DNA from: Hafnia psychrotolerans
GTDB taxonomy: Bacteria; Pseudomonadota; Gammaproteobacteria; Enterobacterales; Enterobacteriaceae
Reading direction: 5' to 3'
Length of the DNA stretch: 64,000 nucleotides
Assembly (NCBI RefSeq): GCF_014639435.1
Contig: NZ_BMFZ01000009.1
Coordinates: 36,432 to 100,431, forward strand
A program made the translations under genes and the position numbers. The notes below the pieces were generated by a model. It had not been told where the DNA came from, searched no databases, and saw nothing but the letters and a program-made list of their open reading frames with translations. Shown in pieces: positions 19,401 to 26,994 of this stretch; the first letter of the stretch is position 1; each line of letters begins with the position of its first letter.

Positions 19401-19481
19401 GCGATGTATGACCGGGAAATCCAGGCGTTGTCCGTCGGTACGGGCAAAATCTTGGTGGTTCCGGCCGACGTTAAAAAATAA
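13467..19481 (+). CDS. Bacterial alpha-2-macroglobulin family protein, membrane anchored
   Basis: Bacterial alpha-2-macroglobulins trap proteases that enter the periplasm: cleavage of a bait region exposes a thioester that bonds to the attacker. 2004 residues, much larger than E. coli YfhM (1653). Instead of a lipobox it has an amphipathic N-terminus and one membrane segment at about 72-90 (VGAGVLLLVLLAVGGFYGY), giving an inner-membrane anchor with the rest in the periplasm. The thioester motif is CSEQ at residues 1520-1523. Macroglobulin-type beta domains fill the first 1200 residues; an acidic low-complexity stretch (TDDDAQEDQYSNDEDESQE) lies near 590-610. The gene is 3 bases before pbpC, the partner that rebuilds peptidoglycan, as in E. 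coli yfhM-pbpC. Confidence 0.93.
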   Translation: MDLLRFLLRLPFTLIKGACWVIANVFWLIGRILRPIVGNIQWRAPDWAVKSASGVKGVLGRLERRVNNHPKSVGAGVLLLVLLAVGGFYGYHVWLNRPQPIEPAPLVYQKTTLRVSGPQLINYNTNSRLPQEIALNFRNSVAPITLVGKNISQGISLSPAVDGQWKWRNASTLVFTPKAPLPMGTTYKITLDPAKLLAPQSKITQTDYDVKVPSFNYQLGQAEYYQDPQDPKKRSAIFRVQFNAPVDVASFEKQISLGLIEGKDKPEKKLNYSLVYDDKKLNAWVHSEALQALDHGGSVHIAIGKGVKSTAPGQPTAAQKNNWVAVPTLYSLTVKDVSATVVDTSDNKGERALMVTLSDAVKDKEIGSAVKTWLLPQKNPKNSDNNDDDENAIYPWSLSEVDTRTINQSAPVKLTLNDAEQEYQPQFSFKFDAPANRYMLIEITNTMTSFGGYKMPEKRYQLVTVPDYPTSLSFMSQGSLLSMSGEKQISVAARNVPGLKLDIKRVIPSQLQHIVSFKSSDYSSAQFNRLGDEYFTEHFEYTRAVNNDKPGEVSYQGIDLSRYLSDNPNARRGVFLLTLTPWDPSAKKAKTDDDAQEDQYSNDEDESQEAAGDSRFVVITDLGIISKRSQDKTRDVFVQSVHSGLPVFNANVSVIGKNGVVLLSQTTDPDGHARFPALDVYKNERQPVMFLVEKEGDVSFLPTGEYNDRGLDLSRFDIRGEETPSDPRTLSSYLFSDRGVYRPGDTFNIGLITRTAEWGNSLAGVPVRAEIRDPRDTLMSTQPLTLNASGFNELSYATSDSSPTGEWNVYLYLINKDQTGKNQDASTLLGHVSVNVKEFEPDPLKVKLDLTPNRKQGWVKPSELKANIDVQNLFGTPAQARRVTSKLTLRPMYPSFDQFPDYLFYENRTNSDGFDTELQDQTTDVNGKAAIPLDLKSYADATYQLQLISEAFTAGSGRSVAATARVLVSPYDYLVGVKADGDLGYINKGAERHLNLIAVNPSLEKVALPDLTLSLIEQKYISVLTKQDSGVYKYQSKMREIPVSDQALSIAATGQDLLLETRQPGDYVLVVKTAQGQVLNRIAYSVAGNANLSRSLDRNAELKLKLNQTEYQPGEEIEIAINAPYTGSGLITIEKDKVYSWQWFRTSTTSSVQKIRVPANMEGNGYLNVQFVRDVNSDEIFMSPLSYGVIPFKISTRARKAGLQLSSPDVIKPGQELPIIVNTDSPQNVVVFAVDEGILQVARYKLKDPLEYFFRKRELSVQSAQILDLILPEFSKLMSLTSAPGGDAGEGLDLHLNPFKRKRDKPVAYWSGIVPVNGQAQFNYPVPDYFNGKIRVMAISVTPDKIGTAQTGTTVRDNFIMTPNVPSMVAPGDEFDVSVGVSNNLENLGDQPIAISVNLTPPPQLEVVGNAKQSLSLAAKREGYLTFRLRAKASLGDAPLVFEATYSDKSSRRVISTSVRPAMPFRTQSVMGRMSGKNQTVDNLRSMFDAFAKRDARVSNSPLVLTSGLAQYLEDYPYYCSEQIVSRSIPLILQSKYPEMKGKLSQLDVNTQLNSLLRTLRSRQNDSGAIGLWQSSPIADPFVTPYVVQYMLLAKSAGYALPAGMLEDANVALRELAASKYDDLYHLRLRAFAVYLLTLQGEVTTNSLASVQDSLQTLYTKSWQTDLSALYLASSYRLLKMDDEANKLLQPSWNELSKAYNTAWWSQNYFDPLVQDATRLYLITRHFPEKAKSIPPQVLENIVRSLKEERYTTYSSAMSILALDSYSSQIAQQTSAGDLSISAVSKNKTVTPEVISTLQGLFAQGSFSADAQAIQFTNPNDTPAWYVVTQSGYDVQAPQKAISRGLEISRDYTDAQGNAVTQVTLGEKINVHLKIRANAKEGLSNLAIVDLLPGGFEVVQQTAPEPESTEDRSSDSQADSGWRSPIAAGGSTWQPDYSDVRDDRVIIYGSASTDMQEFVYQIKSTNTGSFVIPPAFGEAMYDREIQALSVGTGKILVVPADVKK

Positions 19482-19484
19482 CGC

Positions 19485-21842
19485 ATGATCAACGCAACGT
19501 CGTTTAAATCTCTCTTACAAAACGGCCTGATGGCCGTTTTTTTGCTGGCTCTGGTGATGATCGGCTTTCGGCTGTGGCCGCATCCACCACTGTCACAAGG
19601 TCTGCCGCTTTCCAGCACTTACTACGACCGACAGGGAGTGTTACTGCGGATTTCGCTCGCGAATGATGAACGTTACCGCACCTGGACGCCGCTGGATAAA
19701 ATTTCGCCACGGATGATCAACGGCATCCAACTGCATGAAGACCGGTGGTTTTATTATCATCCGGGCTTCAATCCGCTGAGCCTGCTGCGCGGCTTCTGGC
19801 GCAGCTATATACGCGGCGCCAGGTTGCAAGGTGGCTCAACGCTGACGATGCAACTGGCACGAATGCGCTGGCATCTCAATACCCGCACACCATCGGGCAA
19901 GCTGTGGCAGATTGTTCGCGCCGTGCAGCTTGAACTCAGTTATTCCAAGCACGATATTCTCGAGGCCTACCTTAACTACACACCCTATGGCCGCAATATC
20001 GAAAGTATCGGTGCCGCCAGCCTGATCTATTTCGGCAAGGCACCGCAGGATCTGACGCTGCCGGAGGCGCTAACGCTGGCGGTATTACCGCAGTCACCGA
20101 GTTTCCGTATTGATCCCCGTACCGGCGTACTGGGCACCGCGCTGAATCAGGCCCGTAACCGGTTGTTCGAACGCTGGCAGCAACATTACCCGACAGACAG
20201 CAGCCAGACTGCATTGTTTAGATTGCCGTTGAGCCTGCGCCAGCCGGAGCAGATGCCCTACATTGCACCGCACTTTATCGAGCAGATACGCCACGACCAC
20301 CCCCCCTTGCAGCGCACCGACAACCGCGTCGATACTGAACTGGACATTGGTCTGCAAAGGTTGGTGGAAAAACAGATCGATGCTTTTATCACCCGCAACG
20401 CCAGCCGGGGCATTCACAATGCGGCGGCGCTGTTGGTGGATACGCGGGATATGGGCGTGCGGGCGCTGGTCGGCTCCGCGAATTATTATGACCGCGATAT
20501 TCAGGGACAGGTGAACGGTACGCGCGCCAAGCGTTCACCCGGTTCTACCCTCAAGCCTTTTATCTATGCGCTGGGGCTGGAACAGGGTGTGCTGCACCCG
20601 ATGACGATTCTCAAAGATGTGCCTTCGACATTCGGAGCCTATGCGCCAGAGAACTTCGACCGGCGTTTCCTCGGGCCGGTGACCGCCACCGATGCGCTGA
20701 ATTTCAGCCGCAATATTCCGGCGGTTTACGTAGCCTCGCGGTTGCGCAACCCCACGCTCTACCAATTTATGCGCCTGTCAGGTGTCGCCAATATGGCCAG
20801 CGAAAATCACTACGGCCTGTCGTTGGTGCTCGGCGGCGGTGAAGTGACCGTGCAGGAGTTGGCCCGGCTCTATGCTTTGCTGGCCAACCGGGGAGAACTC
20901 AAACCCCTGCGCCTGCAAAAAAGCGATCCCTCCCCCACGCCGGTACGCCTGCTGAGTGAAGAGGCCAGTTTTATCACCCTCGACATGCTGCGACAGCACC
21001 GACGGCCCAGCGACACCCTGGCACAAAGGCCAACTTCACTGCCGGTGTACTGGAAGACCGGTACATCATGGGGGTTTCGTGACGCCTGGACCGCCGGGAT
21101 TTTCGGCCCTTATGTGCTGATCGTCTGGGAGGGGAATTTCGACAATAAGGGCAACGGAGCCTTTGTCGGTGCCGATGCCGCCGCGCCGTTATTCTTCAAT
21201 ATTGTCGACAGTGTACAGGCCAGCTACCCAACGCTAAGTGAACCCAAACATCAGTGGCCGAAACAGCTAAAGCGGGTAGATATTTGCCTCGCCAGTGGTG
21301 ATCTGCCAACGCCGTGGTGTCAGCAGGTCGGCAAAACCTGGTTTATTCCGGGTAAATCGCCCATCAAAGTCGATACCATTTACCGTCCGGTGGTGATGGA
21401 TATCCAGACCGGCGACGTGGCTTGCCCGCCCTATGACGCGGACACGACGCGCACCGAAGTGTTTGAGTTCTGGCCTTCGGACTTAGCTAACGTGTTTGCT
21501 CAGGCCGGATTGCCTAAACGTGTGCCGCCGGCCAATGAACGCTGTAAAAATGACAGCACCGTAGTCAGCGGTAACCCGCCGCGCATCACCTCGCCGCTGC
21601 GCAACACCCTTTACACGTTGCGCCAGTCACAGCAAGGTCGCGACAGTATGATGTTCAATGCCACTACCGATGCCGACAGCAAAACGTTGTACTGGTTTGT
21701 TGATGATATCTATCTGGGCAGCAGCGCCAGTAAAACGCCTATTCAGTGGAGACCCACGAAAAACGGGCAATACCGCATCCGCGCGGTCGATGACCACGGG
21801 CGTGGGGATTCGCGGGTTATCAAGGTAGACATTGTCGATTAA
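19485..21842 (+). CDS. pbpC: Penicillin-binding protein 1C
   Basis: Bifunctional peptidoglycan synthase. 785 residues: cytoplasmic tail and membrane anchor (about 12-30), GT51 glycosyltransferase with EDRWFYYHPGF (catalytic Glu85) and GGSTLTMQLAR (117-126), transpeptidase with SPGSTLK... where the active serine is Ser354 and Lys357 follows, SRN in NFSRNIPAVY, and KTG at 524-526, then the C-terminal BiPBP domain. PBP1C does not replace PBP1A/1B in growth; its linkage to alpha-2-macroglobulin suggests repair after attack. Start at 19485 chosen for tight coupling to the preceding gene. Confidence 0.96.
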   Translation: MINATSFKSLLQNGLMAVFLLALVMIGFRLWPHPPLSQGLPLSSTYYDRQGVLLRISLANDERYRTWTPLDKISPRMINGIQLHEDRWFYYHPGFNPLSLLRGFWRSYIRGARLQGGSTLTMQLARMRWHLNTRTPSGKLWQIVRAVQLELSYSKHDILEAYLNYTPYGRNIESIGAASLIYFGKAPQDLTLPEALTLAVLPQSPSFRIDPRTGVLGTALNQARNRLFERWQQHYPTDSSQTALFRLPLSLRQPEQMPYIAPHFIEQIRHDHPPLQRTDNRVDTELDIGLQRLVEKQIDAFITRNASRGIHNAAALLVDTRDMGVRALVGSANYYDRDIQGQVNGTRAKRSPGSTLKPFIYALGLEQGVLHPMTILKDVPSTFGAYAPENFDRRFLGPVTATDALNFSRNIPAVYVASRLRNPTLYQFMRLSGVANMASENHYGLSLVLGGGEVTVQELARLYALLANRGELKPLRLQKSDPSPTPVRLLSEEASFITLDMLRQHRRPSDTLAQRPTSLPVYWKTGTSWGFRDAWTAGIFGPYVLIVWEGNFDNKGNGAFVGADAAAPLFFNIVDSVQASYPTLSEPKHQWPKQLKRVDICLASGDLPTPWCQQVGKTWFIPGKSPIKVDTIYRPVVMDIQTGDVACPPYDADTTRTEVFEFWPSDLANVFAQAGLPKRVPPANERCKNDSTVVSGNPPRITSPLRNTLYTLRQSQQGRDSMMFNATTDADSKTLYWFVDDIYLGSSASKTPIQWRPTKNGQYRIRAVDDHGRGDSRVIKVDIVD

Positions 21843-21862
21843 GGTCGCAGCGTGCCTTGACC

Positions 21863-22792
21863 TTAACCCCGCACGGTCCGCCGGCAAACGCTCAGCACCC
21901 GTTGACGCAGCCAGCGGTGTGCGGGATCCACTTCTGAGCGCGGATGCCACATCTGAGATATTGTGATTTCGCGGGTTTTTACCGGCAGCTCGAAAACCCA
22001 GAGCTTCGAGGAAATCCCCTCTCTTTCGACAACCGGCTGGCTGATGAGGAAAGAGGCGGGAATCAATGCCACCAGATCAGACGCCTGAGCGATCGCCAAT
22101 GCGGCAGAGAAACCGGGGACAATAGCGGCAATTTTGCGCGCTAAGCCTAATTCCGCCAGCGCGTCATCCACCGGTCCGTGAGTGCTTTCACGGCGTGAAA
22201 CAACCACATGCCCACAGGACGCATAGTCGGTGGCGGTGATGACCGTTTTTCCCTCAAGTGGATGACCCTTTCTGACGACGCCCATAAACCGGTCCCTGAA
22301 AAGCGTCTGGATGCGGATCTCCGGCCCCATGTTGCCTAAAACACCGATTTCGAGATCAACCCGCCCTTCCCGCAGATGGGATGAACTTTTTTCAGGTTTT
22401 GGCGCAAAACGCAGGCACACTAAAGGTGCCACTGCCGCCACGTCGGCGATCATCGCAGCGCCGAACGACAGCACGAAACCGTCATTAGAGCGAAGGATAA
22501 ATGTCCTCTCGAGCGTCGGTAAATTAAGCACCGACGAAGAAGGACGAAGTAAAGAGCGGGCTTCCAGTGCCGTGCTCTGGGTCCGCTCACGGATCTCTTC
22601 GGCATAAGGCGTTAGCACCATATTCCGCCCGGCCCGTACCAGCAAAGGATCGCCGGTCGTCGCTCGCAGGCGGCTCAGCGTCCGGCTCATGGCTGAAGCG
22701 CTTAATCCTAAACGACGGGCAGCGCCCACCACACTTCCTTCAGCAAGAAGGACGTCGAGAGCAATGAGTAAGTTCAGATCGGGTTCAGTCAT
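21863..22792 (-). CDS. LysR-family transcriptional regulator (NodD-like)
   Basis: 309 residues. N-terminal winged helix-turn-helix LIALDVLLAEGSVVGAARRLGLSASAMSRTLSRLR (residues 9-43; given here only as family pattern in parts), then a periplasmic-binding-protein-like effector domain. The DLNLLIALDVLL start resembles the NodD/LeuO branch. It is divergent from an MFS exporter with 135 bases between, so control of that gene is likely. It converges with pbpC, the stops being 20 bases apart. Ligand unknown. Confidence 0.88.
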   Translation of the reverse strand: MTEPDLNLLIALDVLLAEGSVVGAARRLGLSASAMSRTLSRLRATTGDPLLVRAGRNMVLTPYAEEIRERTQSTALEARSLLRPSSSVLNLPTLERTFILRSNDGFVLSFGAAMIADVAAVAPLVCLRFAPKPEKSSSHLREGRVDLEIGVLGNMGPEIRIQTLFRDRFMGVVRKGHPLEGKTVITATDYASCGHVVVSRRESTHGPVDDALAELGLARKIAAIVPGFSAALAIAQASDLVALIPASFLISQPVVEREGISSKLWVFELPVKTREITISQMWHPRSEVDPAHRWLRQRVLSVCRRTVRG

Positions 22793-22835
22793 ACCGCAGT
22801 GTAATGCCTTCTGACATTAGAGAGAAGGCGTTTGA

Positions 22836-22852
22836 TGCATGTATTAAATGCA
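22836..22852. promoter_or_regulatory. Candidate LysR operator
   Basis: Interrupted palindrome TGCAT-N7-ATGCA in the shared promoter region of the LysR gene and the MFS gene. Its T-N11-A type geometry and central position suit a LysR-family binding site. Confidence 0.45.
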
Positions 22853-22927
22853 GACACTGCGTCTTCCGCCCTGTATCGAGCGTGGCTATAGTGACGTCAC
22901 TGAGCAACATGAAGAGAACATAAATCG

Positions 22928-24322
22928 ATGGCACTATTTTCCGACCAACCCGGCGACGAAGGATTGCCGGGCCGTGAGCGCGGCTTAGCGATGGCCGCCG
23001 TGATGACGATGACCACCATGGCGGTCTTTGACGGTTCGATGGTCAACATCGCCTTGCCACAGATTGCACGTACGCTGAACGTTTCCGCGGGTTCCACAGT
23101 CTGGGTGTCCAACGGCTATCTCTTATCGGCGGCCATGACGCTAGCGATCTTTGCCGCGCTCGCCAGCAAGTTTGGTTTCCGTATGCTGTTCACCCTTGGC
23201 CTCAGCGTGTTCACGCTGGCATCGGTGGGTTGCGCGCTTTCCTCGTCGCTGGATATGCTGATCGCTATGCGTGTATTGCAGGGTATCGGGGGGGCAGCCA
23301 CGCTGAGCATCGGCCCGGCGATCCTGAGATCGGTATTTCCCAACCGTCTGCTGGGCCGAATACTGGGTCTGAATGCGCTGATGATTGGCTTGAGTACCGC
23401 CATCGCGCCCGTACTTGGCGGGACGATTTTATCGGCGATGAGCTGGCAGTGGTTATTCGCGATTAATGTTCCAATGGGAATGATTGCGGTGACGTTGACC
23501 CTGCGTGTGATCCCCAACAATCCGGCTTCGGGGCGTGAGCCGTTCGATTTTACGGGGGCCATTCTGTCTGCGGTGGTGCTGGGGTCGCTGATCATGGCGG
23601 CAGACGCATTTTCACATGCGGCAAAGGGCGACCTGGCTACCGCAGTGACGTTCGGGCTGACCGCCCTTCTCGCCGGGCTGGCCTTTGTCTGGCGTCAGCG
23701 CCGTGCGCCAAAGCCACTGCTGCCACTCAACATGTTCGCGTCTTCACGCTTTACGCTGGCGGCGCTCACTTCATTAGCCTCTTTTGTTAGTCAGGGCATT
23801 ACCTTCGTGGCACTCCCGTTCTTATTTCAGAGCGTGTATGGCTATAGTGCGTTCTATTCCGCGCTGCTTTTCACACCCTGGCCGATCGGAATTATGTTGG
23901 CAGCACCCCACGCCGGCCGCCTCGCCGACCGCTATCCAGCGGCCATCATTTCGACCCTTGGATTAAGTGTGTTTGCCCTCGGGCTGATACTGTTGGCGCT
24001 ACTTCCTGCACATCCACAGGCATGGGACATCGGCCTTCGCAGCCTGATATGCGGCATAGGATTTGGCTGTTTCCAAAGCCCGAATAACCGCGAGATGTTG
24101 TCGAACGCGTCGCGTGAGAACAGCGGTTATGCTTCCGGCGTTTTGGCTATCATGCGCACCTTCGGCCAGTGTCTGGGCACCGCATTTGTCGGCGTGATGC
24201 TGTCGATATACGCCGCGAACAGTGCAATACAGGAAGGACATGCCGTGCAGCTAAGCCTGTGGCTGGCCGTGATGGCGACACTGCTGGCAATCGTGATCAG
24301 TGTGAGTCGTTTGCGGAGGTAA
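22928..24322 (+). CDS. MFS multidrug exporter, DHA2 (14-helix) type
   Basis: 464 residues with about 13-14 membrane segments. The sequence MAVFDGSMVNIALPQIARTL (helix 1, motif D1) and RVLQGIGGAATLSIGPAILR (helix 4, motif C region of antiporters) place it in the DHA2 drug:proton antiporters such as SmvA and QacA, which expel cationic antiseptics and dyes. The divergent LysR gene is its probable regulator. Substrate is not predictable from sequence. Confidence 0.9.
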   Translation: MALFSDQPGDEGLPGRERGLAMAAVMTMTTMAVFDGSMVNIALPQIARTLNVSAGSTVWVSNGYLLSAAMTLAIFAALASKFGFRMLFTLGLSVFTLASVGCALSSSLDMLIAMRVLQGIGGAATLSIGPAILRSVFPNRLLGRILGLNALMIGLSTAIAPVLGGTILSAMSWQWLFAINVPMGMIAVTLTLRVIPNNPASGREPFDFTGAILSAVVLGSLIMAADAFSHAAKGDLATAVTFGLTALLAGLAFVWRQRRAPKPLLPLNMFASSRFTLAALTSLASFVSQGITFVALPFLFQSVYGYSAFYSALLFTPWPIGIMLAAPHAGRLADRYPAAIISTLGLSVFALGLILLALLPAHPQAWDIGLRSLICGIGFGCFQSPNNREMLSNASRENSGYASGVLAIMRTFGQCLGTAFVGVMLSIYAANSAIQEGHAVQLSLWLAVMATLLAIVISVSRLRR

Positions 24323-24359
24323 AACATACAATGACTCTTTTTACATGGTTTAGCCATTA

Positions 24360-24383
24360 AGAAATCTAGACATCTAAACGTTC
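24360..24383 (+). promoter_or_regulatory. MetJ operator (three tandem met boxes)
   Basis: Three adjacent 8-base units AGAAATCT, AGACATCT and AAACGTTC match the met box AGACGTCT at 6, 7 and 5 positions. Tandem met boxes at 8-base spacing are how MetJ with S-adenosylmethionine binds. The site is 83 bases before the homocysteine S-methyltransferase start, placing the whole downstream operon in the methionine regulon. Confidence 0.8.
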
Positions 24384-24465
24384 GTTTTGTAGAGTGGTGC
24401 CACATCACAAATTCCTGCCGATTTACATGTTGATTCGGTTATGAAAAGCACTAGGTGGCGACACA

Positions 24466-25377
24466 ATGATCAGTAGTATTAAAATCCTCGATGGCGGCAT
24501 GGGTCGCGAACTGGCCCGCATGGGCGCACCTTTCCGCCAGCCTGAGTGGTCGGCGCTGGCGCTGATGCAGGCGCCGGAGTTTGTCCGCGCCGCGCATGAT
24601 TCCTTTATCGCTGCCGGTTCTCAGGTGATCACCACCAACAGCTACGCCGTCGTGCCATTTCATATCAGCGAAGCCGTCTTTGCCGAGCGCGGTGCAGCCT
24701 TAATCGCACTTGCTGGCAAGCTAGCGCGTGAAGCGGCGGATGCCGCACCCGCGCAAGTCAAGGTTGCCGGTTCTCTTCCACCGGTTCTGGGCTCTTATCG
24801 CCCGGATTTGTTCGAGCCAGTAGCGGCTAAGAAACTGCTGAAAATACTGGTGGATAACCTGACGGAGCACGTCGACACCTGGCTGGCGGAAACACAAAGT
24901 TCCGTTGCCGAAGTGGAAGCCGTACGTGACGTTCTGGGCGATGATCCGCGTCCACTATGGTTCTCGTTTACATTACAGGACCAGCTCGATGAGCACGGTC
25001 AGGCGCTGCTGCGCTCCGGTGAATCCATCAAACAAGCCGTCGCTGCCGCGCTGCGTTTATCCGCCAGCGCGATTTTATTCAACTGTAGTCGCCCAGAAGT
25101 GATGGCCGCTGCGGTGACGGCGGCACGAGCTGCACTGAACGCAGGGAACTCCGCGCTGGATATCGGCGTGTACGCCAATGCTTTTGAGCCTTCTGATAAC
25201 CAACGCGGCGCAAACGAAGGTTTGAGCAAAATGCGTCAGGACACCGATCCCGCCGGCTATCTCGACTTCGCCAAAGAGTGGGTGGCACAGGGCGCGACGA
25301 TGGTTGGCGGCTGCTGCGGCATCGGGCCGGAACACATTGCCGCGCTGAAACAGGCATTCACTGAAAAAAACGCATAA
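24466..25377 (+). CDS. Homocysteine S-methyltransferase family protein (MmuM-like)
   Basis: Transfers a methyl group from a methylated sulfur donor, for instance S-methylmethionine, to homocysteine and so forms methionine in the cytoplasm. 303 residues (E. coli MmuM 310). N-terminal ILDGGMGREL, the zinc ligands Cys in ILFNCSRPE (near 208) and the GGCCG pair (near 284-286) are all present. First gene of a six-gene operon behind a MetJ operator. The donor here is unknown; the adjacent ABC importer is not of the MmuP permease type that accompanies mmuM in E. coli, so the substrate may differ. Confidence 0.9.
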   Translation: MISSIKILDGGMGRELARMGAPFRQPEWSALALMQAPEFVRAAHDSFIAAGSQVITTNSYAVVPFHISEAVFAERGAALIALAGKLAREAADAAPAQVKVAGSLPPVLGSYRPDLFEPVAAKKLLKILVDNLTEHVDTWLAETQSSVAEVEAVRDVLGDDPRPLWFSFTLQDQLDEHGQALLRSGESIKQAVAAALRLSASAILFNCSRPEVMAAAVTAARAALNAGNSALDIGVYANAFEPSDNQRGANEGLSKMRQDTDPAGYLDFAKEWVAQGATMVGGCCGIGPEHIAALKQAFTEKNA

Positions 25378-25436
25378 TAATGCCCAGTGTTAACACCCTA
25401 TTTTACGGGCTATGCCCTTCCTGACAGGAGAAAGAA

Positions 25437-26981
25437 ATGATTGATCGTCGTTCGTTTATCAAAAGTGCAGGCGCACTTTCCATCGCTGCGGCGACCAGTT
25501 CTTCATGGCTGGGCAAGGCGTTCGCCGCTGAAGCCGCAAAACCGAAAAAAGGCGGTCATTTGGTGGTTGGTGTCGATAACGCCTCCAGCACCGACCGTCT
25601 TGATCCGGCATTCTGGTTCGAAACCTACATGTATTTTGTCGGTTCACAGATGTTCAACAACCTGGTGGAAATAGACGAAAATGCCAAACTTGCGCCGTCG
25701 CTGGCCGAGTCCTGGGCATCGACCGATGGCAGTAAAACCTGGGTGCTGAAAATCCGTCAGGGTGTGCAATTCCATGATGGCCGTTCGCTGGGCGCCAAAG
25801 ACGTGGTGTATTCCCTGAATCACCACCGTGGCGAAAAATCGACCTCGCCGGTGAAAGGTTATCTCGCCACCGCCAGCTCAATTGAAGCCACCGGTGAGCA
25901 TGAAGTTACCATCAAACTGACTGCACCGGATGTCGAATTCATCTGGCTGCTCAGCGCCGTGCATTTCGCCATTACCGCTGAAAACGAAAACTTCGATAAA
26001 GGCATCGGCACGGGCGCATTTATTCTGGAAAAATTCCAGCCAGGTGTCACCACGCTGACGAAGCGCAATCCCAATTACTGGAACAGCGAGCGCGGCCATG
26101 TCGATTCCGTTGAAACACTGGCGATGAATGACTCGACCGCCCGCGTCGCGGCACTGGTCAGTGGTTCAGCACAGCTGATCAACCGTGTAAACCCACGCAT
26201 TGTCAGCCGCATCGAACGTATGCCAAATCTGAAACTGGTACGTGCAAAAGACAGCATGATTTATACCTTCCCAGGGCTGTCGAATCTCGCCCCGTTCGAT
26301 AACATCGATGGCCGTCTGGCACTGAAATACGCCATCGACCGCCAGCAAATTATTGATACCGTGCTCGGCGGTTACGCCAGCGTGGCCAATGACAACCCGA
26401 TCTTCCCGTCGAACCGTTACTTCGCCAAAGACATTCCGCAGCGCCCGTATGATCCGGAAAAAGCGCAGTTCCACTGGAAAAAATCCGGTTTCAGCGGTCC
26501 GCTGACGCTGAATGTCGCCGACGCGGGTTTCCCTGGCGCCGTCGATGCCGGTCAGCTTTATCAGCAATCTGCGGCCAAAGCTGGCATCAACCTCAACGTG
26601 GTGCGAGTACCGGACGATGCGTTCTGGAATGACATCTGGCAGAAGAAAGTCTTCGTGTCGTCAAACTGGGCGAACCGCCCGACCGCCGATGCGCTGCTGT
26701 CTCTGGTGTTCACCAGCCAATCTTCCTGGAACGAATCCGCCTGGCACGTTCCGGCCTTCGATGCGATGGTAAAAGCTGCGCGCGGTGAGCCGGATGAAGC
26801 ACGCCGTAAACAGATCTACCATGACATTCAGGTGATGTTGGTCGACCAGGGTAGCGAAATCATCCCGTTGTACGCCGATGCACTCGACGGCTGTTCGTCG
26901 AAAATCAAAGGGTTCACCTCCGTTCCGGGGATGCCGCTAAGTGGCAACCGCGCAGCAGAGAAAGTCTGGATCGAAGGCTGA
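25437..26981 (+). CDS. ABC transporter substrate-binding protein, family 5, with Tat signal
   Basis: Periplasmic receptor of the dipeptide/nickel/opine class (SBP_bac_5). 514 residues. The N-terminus has the twin-arginine motif DRRSFIK, a hydrophobic core and an AFA cleavage site near residue 31, so it is probably exported folded by the Tat system. Family features are LAPSLAESW, VQFHDGRSLGAKDVVYS and ALKYAIDRQQIID. Followed 13 bases later by two permeases and a fused ATPase, making one complete importer. MetJ control suggests a sulfur-containing ligand such as a methylated thioether or methionine peptide. Confidence 0.92.
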   Translation: MIDRRSFIKSAGALSIAAATSSSWLGKAFAAEAAKPKKGGHLVVGVDNASSTDRLDPAFWFETYMYFVGSQMFNNLVEIDENAKLAPSLAESWASTDGSKTWVLKIRQGVQFHDGRSLGAKDVVYSLNHHRGEKSTSPVKGYLATASSIEATGEHEVTIKLTAPDVEFIWLLSAVHFAITAENENFDKGIGTGAFILEKFQPGVTTLTKRNPNYWNSERGHVDSVETLAMNDSTARVAALVSGSAQLINRVNPRIVSRIERMPNLKLVRAKDSMIYTFPGLSNLAPFDNIDGRLALKYAIDRQQIIDTVLGGYASVANDNPIFPSNRYFAKDIPQRPYDPEKAQFHWKKSGFSGPLTLNVADAGFPGAVDAGQLYQQSAAKAGINLNVVRVPDDAFWNDIWQKKVFVSSNWANRPTADALLSLVFTSQSSWNESAWHVPAFDAMVKAARGEPDEARRKQIYHDIQVMLVDQGSEIIPLYADALDGCSSKIKGFTSVPGMPLSGNRAAEKVWIEG

Positions 26982-26994
26982 ACCGGGTAAAATA

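Noticed and set aside
24331-24360. Nine-codon ORF (MTLFTWFSH) before the MetJ operator, considered as a leader peptide
   Set aside because: It precedes the operator and probable promoter, has no Met run and no attenuator hairpins, so it is likely chance.
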